NCBI GenBank assembly: GCA_038259455.1
Contig: JBBSOT010000294.1
Coordinates: 1 to 6,595 of the forward strand
Source: CAMYMG01 sp038259455
GTDB taxonomy: Bacteria; Pseudomonadota; Alphaproteobacteria; Rhizobiales; Rhizobiaceae
Length of the DNA stretch: 6,595 nt
Direction: 5' to 3'
Position numbers and translations under genes: made by a program. Below are positions 5,628-6,595 of the stretch, in pieces (position 1 is the first letter of the stretch; each line of letters starts with the position of its first letter). The notes below the pieces were generated by a model. That model did no database searches and was not told the origin of the DNA. It saw nothing but the letters and a program-made list of their open reading frames with translations.

Positions 5628-6494
5628 ATGTCGCTCAAGGGAAAGACGCTTTTCATCTCGGGCGGCTCGCGCGGGATAGGGCTTGCCATCGCATTGCGCG
5701 CCGCGCGCGACGGCGCCAATGTGACGATTGCCGCCAAGACGGAAACCCCGCATCCGAAGCTTCCGGGTACAATCCACACCGCAGCGGCCGAGATCGAGGC
5801 AGCGGGCGGCAAGGCACTGGCGGTGCTGTGCGATATTCGGGAAGAGGCACAGGTGCTGGAAGCGGTGGCTAAGACCGTCGACAGGTTTGGCGGCATCGAT
5901 ATCTGCGTCAACAATGCCAGTGCAATCAATCTGAGCGGTACGCTCGAAACCGAGATGAAACGCTACGACCTCATGCACCAGATTAATGCGCGGGGTACGT
6001 TTCTTGTCTCCAAGAACTGCATTCCGCATCTGATGAACGCGACCAACCCGCACATACTCAATCTGTCGCCACCTCTCGACATGGCGGCAAAGTGGTTCAA
6101 GAACCATGTTGCCTACACGATGGCGAAATTCGGCATGTCGATGTGTACGCTGGGCATGAGCGCCGAGTTTGCCAAGTCAGGCATCGCGGTCAATTCCCTG
6201 TGGCCATTGACCACCATCGACACGGCTGCGGTGCGTAATCTGCTCGGCGGCGAGACAGTAGCTTCGATGAGCCGCTCCGCCGCAATCATGGCAGACGCTG
6301 CTCATGTCGTGCTGACCAGCCCGTCGCGCGAAACGACCGGCAATTTCTATATTGACGAGGAAGTGCTGCTTGGCGCCGGTGTGACCGATCTTTCCGTCTA
6401 TTCGCCAGGCGCCAAGGGCCCCCTGGCCGCCGATTTCTTCGTGCCGGACGCGGTTTTTGCGCGCAGCAAGACGAAGATCACCGGGAAATACTAG
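5628..6494 (+). CDS. HSDL2-like short-chain dehydrogenase/reductase (SDR)
   Basis: The 288-residue protein is a classical-fold SDR oxidoreductase most like the N-terminal domain of hydroxysteroid dehydrogenase-like protein 2. The Rossmann cofactor loop SGGSRGIG is at 11-18 (Ser and Gly replace the usual Thr and Ala). NNAS is at 95-98, and the catalytic set is Asn120, Ser147 (in NLSPP), Tyr163 and Lys167 (YTMAK). The HSDL2-type insert PHPKLPGTI (41-49) and the stretch KRYDLMHQINARGTFLVS (111-128) support the assignment. An NAD(P)-dependent role on a lipid or acyl-type alcohol/ketone is inferred; substrate is unknown. The eukaryotic SCP2 domain is absent. I chose the ATG at 5628 because GGAGG (5618-5622) lies five bases upstream; an in-frame ATG at 5604 would add eight residues but has no ribosome-binding site and lies inside the hairpin. 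It is probably co-transcribed with the DMT gene. Confidence 0.92.
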   Translation: MSLKGKTLFISGGSRGIGLAIALRAARDGANVTIAAKTETPHPKLPGTIHTAAAEIEAAGGKALAVLCDIREEAQVLEAVAKTVDRFGGIDICVNNASAINLSGTLETEMKRYDLMHQINARGTFLVSKNCIPHLMNATNPHILNLSPPLDMAAKWFKNHVAYTMAKFGMSMCTLGMSAEFAKSGIAVNSLWPLTTIDTAAVRNLLGGETVASMSRSAAIMADAAHVVLTSPSRETTGNFYIDEEVLLGAGVTDLSVYSPGAKGPLAADFFVPDAVFARSKTKITGKY

Positions 6495-6595
6495 TTTCCG
6501 GCCGGGGCGGTGACCGATAATGTTGAATCAATGCAGGTAGTTGGGTGGACAAGCTGCCAAACTGATTCACCGCATTTGCGTACGCTGTAAAACCA
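6495..6595. other. Non-coding right edge
   Basis: The final 101 bases hold no gene and no clear terminator for the SDR. Small symmetric elements are present: TGAATCA (6524-6530) with TGATTCA (6563-6569), and CGCATTTGCG next to GCGTACGC (6571-6585). They may belong to the regulatory region of the next gene, but nothing firmer can be said. Confidence 0.4.

Noticed and set aside
5208..6107. A 299-codon minus-strand open frame opposite the DMT and SDR genes
   Set aside because: It is antisense to two genes with clear family motifs, its product is rich in Arg, His and Gln as expected from a shadow frame in GC-rich DNA, and it shows no recognisable domain or ribosome-binding site.
6524..6569. TGAATCA / TGATTCA inverted repeat after the SDR gene
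   Set aside because: Seven-base arms more than 30 bases apart are likely by chance, and there is no U-tract, so I did not call it a terminator or operator.
1..6595. CRISPR arrays, tRNA/rRNA genes, transposases, integrase or phage genes
   Set aside because: No regularly spaced repeats, no tRNA-like cloverleaf and no mobile-element protein motifs were seen on either strand.

Overview
The window reads as ordinary chromosomal DNA of a GC-rich alphaproteobacterium, most likely of the order Hyphomicrobiales (Mesorhizobium/Phyllobacteriaceae-like). This is inferred from protein style: two extensin-like C-terminal domain proteins, an HSDL2-type short-chain dehydrogenase, a YciA-type thioesterase and a CNNM/CorC-type protein. 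It cannot be proven from the window alone. Genes are closely packed, no gap without a gene exceeds about 230 bases, and I see no mobile element, CRISPR array, tRNA or rRNA.

Layout. (1) Bases 1-200 are a divergent intergenic region. A minus-strand gene starts exactly at the left edge (its ATG is at 3-1, with a good Shine-Dalgarno). The region is unusual for its homopolymer tracts: G10, G7, C6 and A9. (2) Bases 201-611 encode a YciA-like acyl-CoA thioesterase (+), which converges with only six bases to spare on an HxlR-family regulator (618-989, -). (3) The HxlR gene is divergent from an NADPH-dependent FMN reductase-family flavoprotein (1078-1677, +). Their shared intergenic region carries a perfect dyad, GGTATC-N5-GATACC, the probable HxlR operator. 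The reductase ends at a strong hairpin terminator that also serves the convergent gene on its right. (4) Bases 1749-4975 are a minus-strand block of envelope genes, in transcription order: a secreted proline-rich extensin-like protein, an extensin-like lipoprotein, and a CNNM/CBS/CorC-domain membrane protein. (5) Bases 4976-5201 are a divergent promoter region containing a CATGTC-N6-GACATG dyad. (6) Bases 5202-6494 (+) encode a small DMT/DUF486 membrane protein followed by an HSDL2-like SDR oxidoreductase, with a hairpin just before the SDR ribosome-binding site. (7) Bases 6495-6595 are non-coding.

How they may work together. The HxlR/flavoprotein pair looks like a self-contained redox or electrophile-stress switch. 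The two extensin-like proteins share a likely metal site (H...D...HxxHFHFD) and the same six-cysteine pattern but have different N-terminal export signals, so they look like diverged envelope enzymes of one family. The CNNM protein may be co-transcribed with them. The DMT and SDR genes may form a two-gene unit. I do not see a clearly new biological system. The best leads are the paired extensin-like proteins, the HxlR operator, and the homopolymer-rich upstream region of the gene at the left edge.
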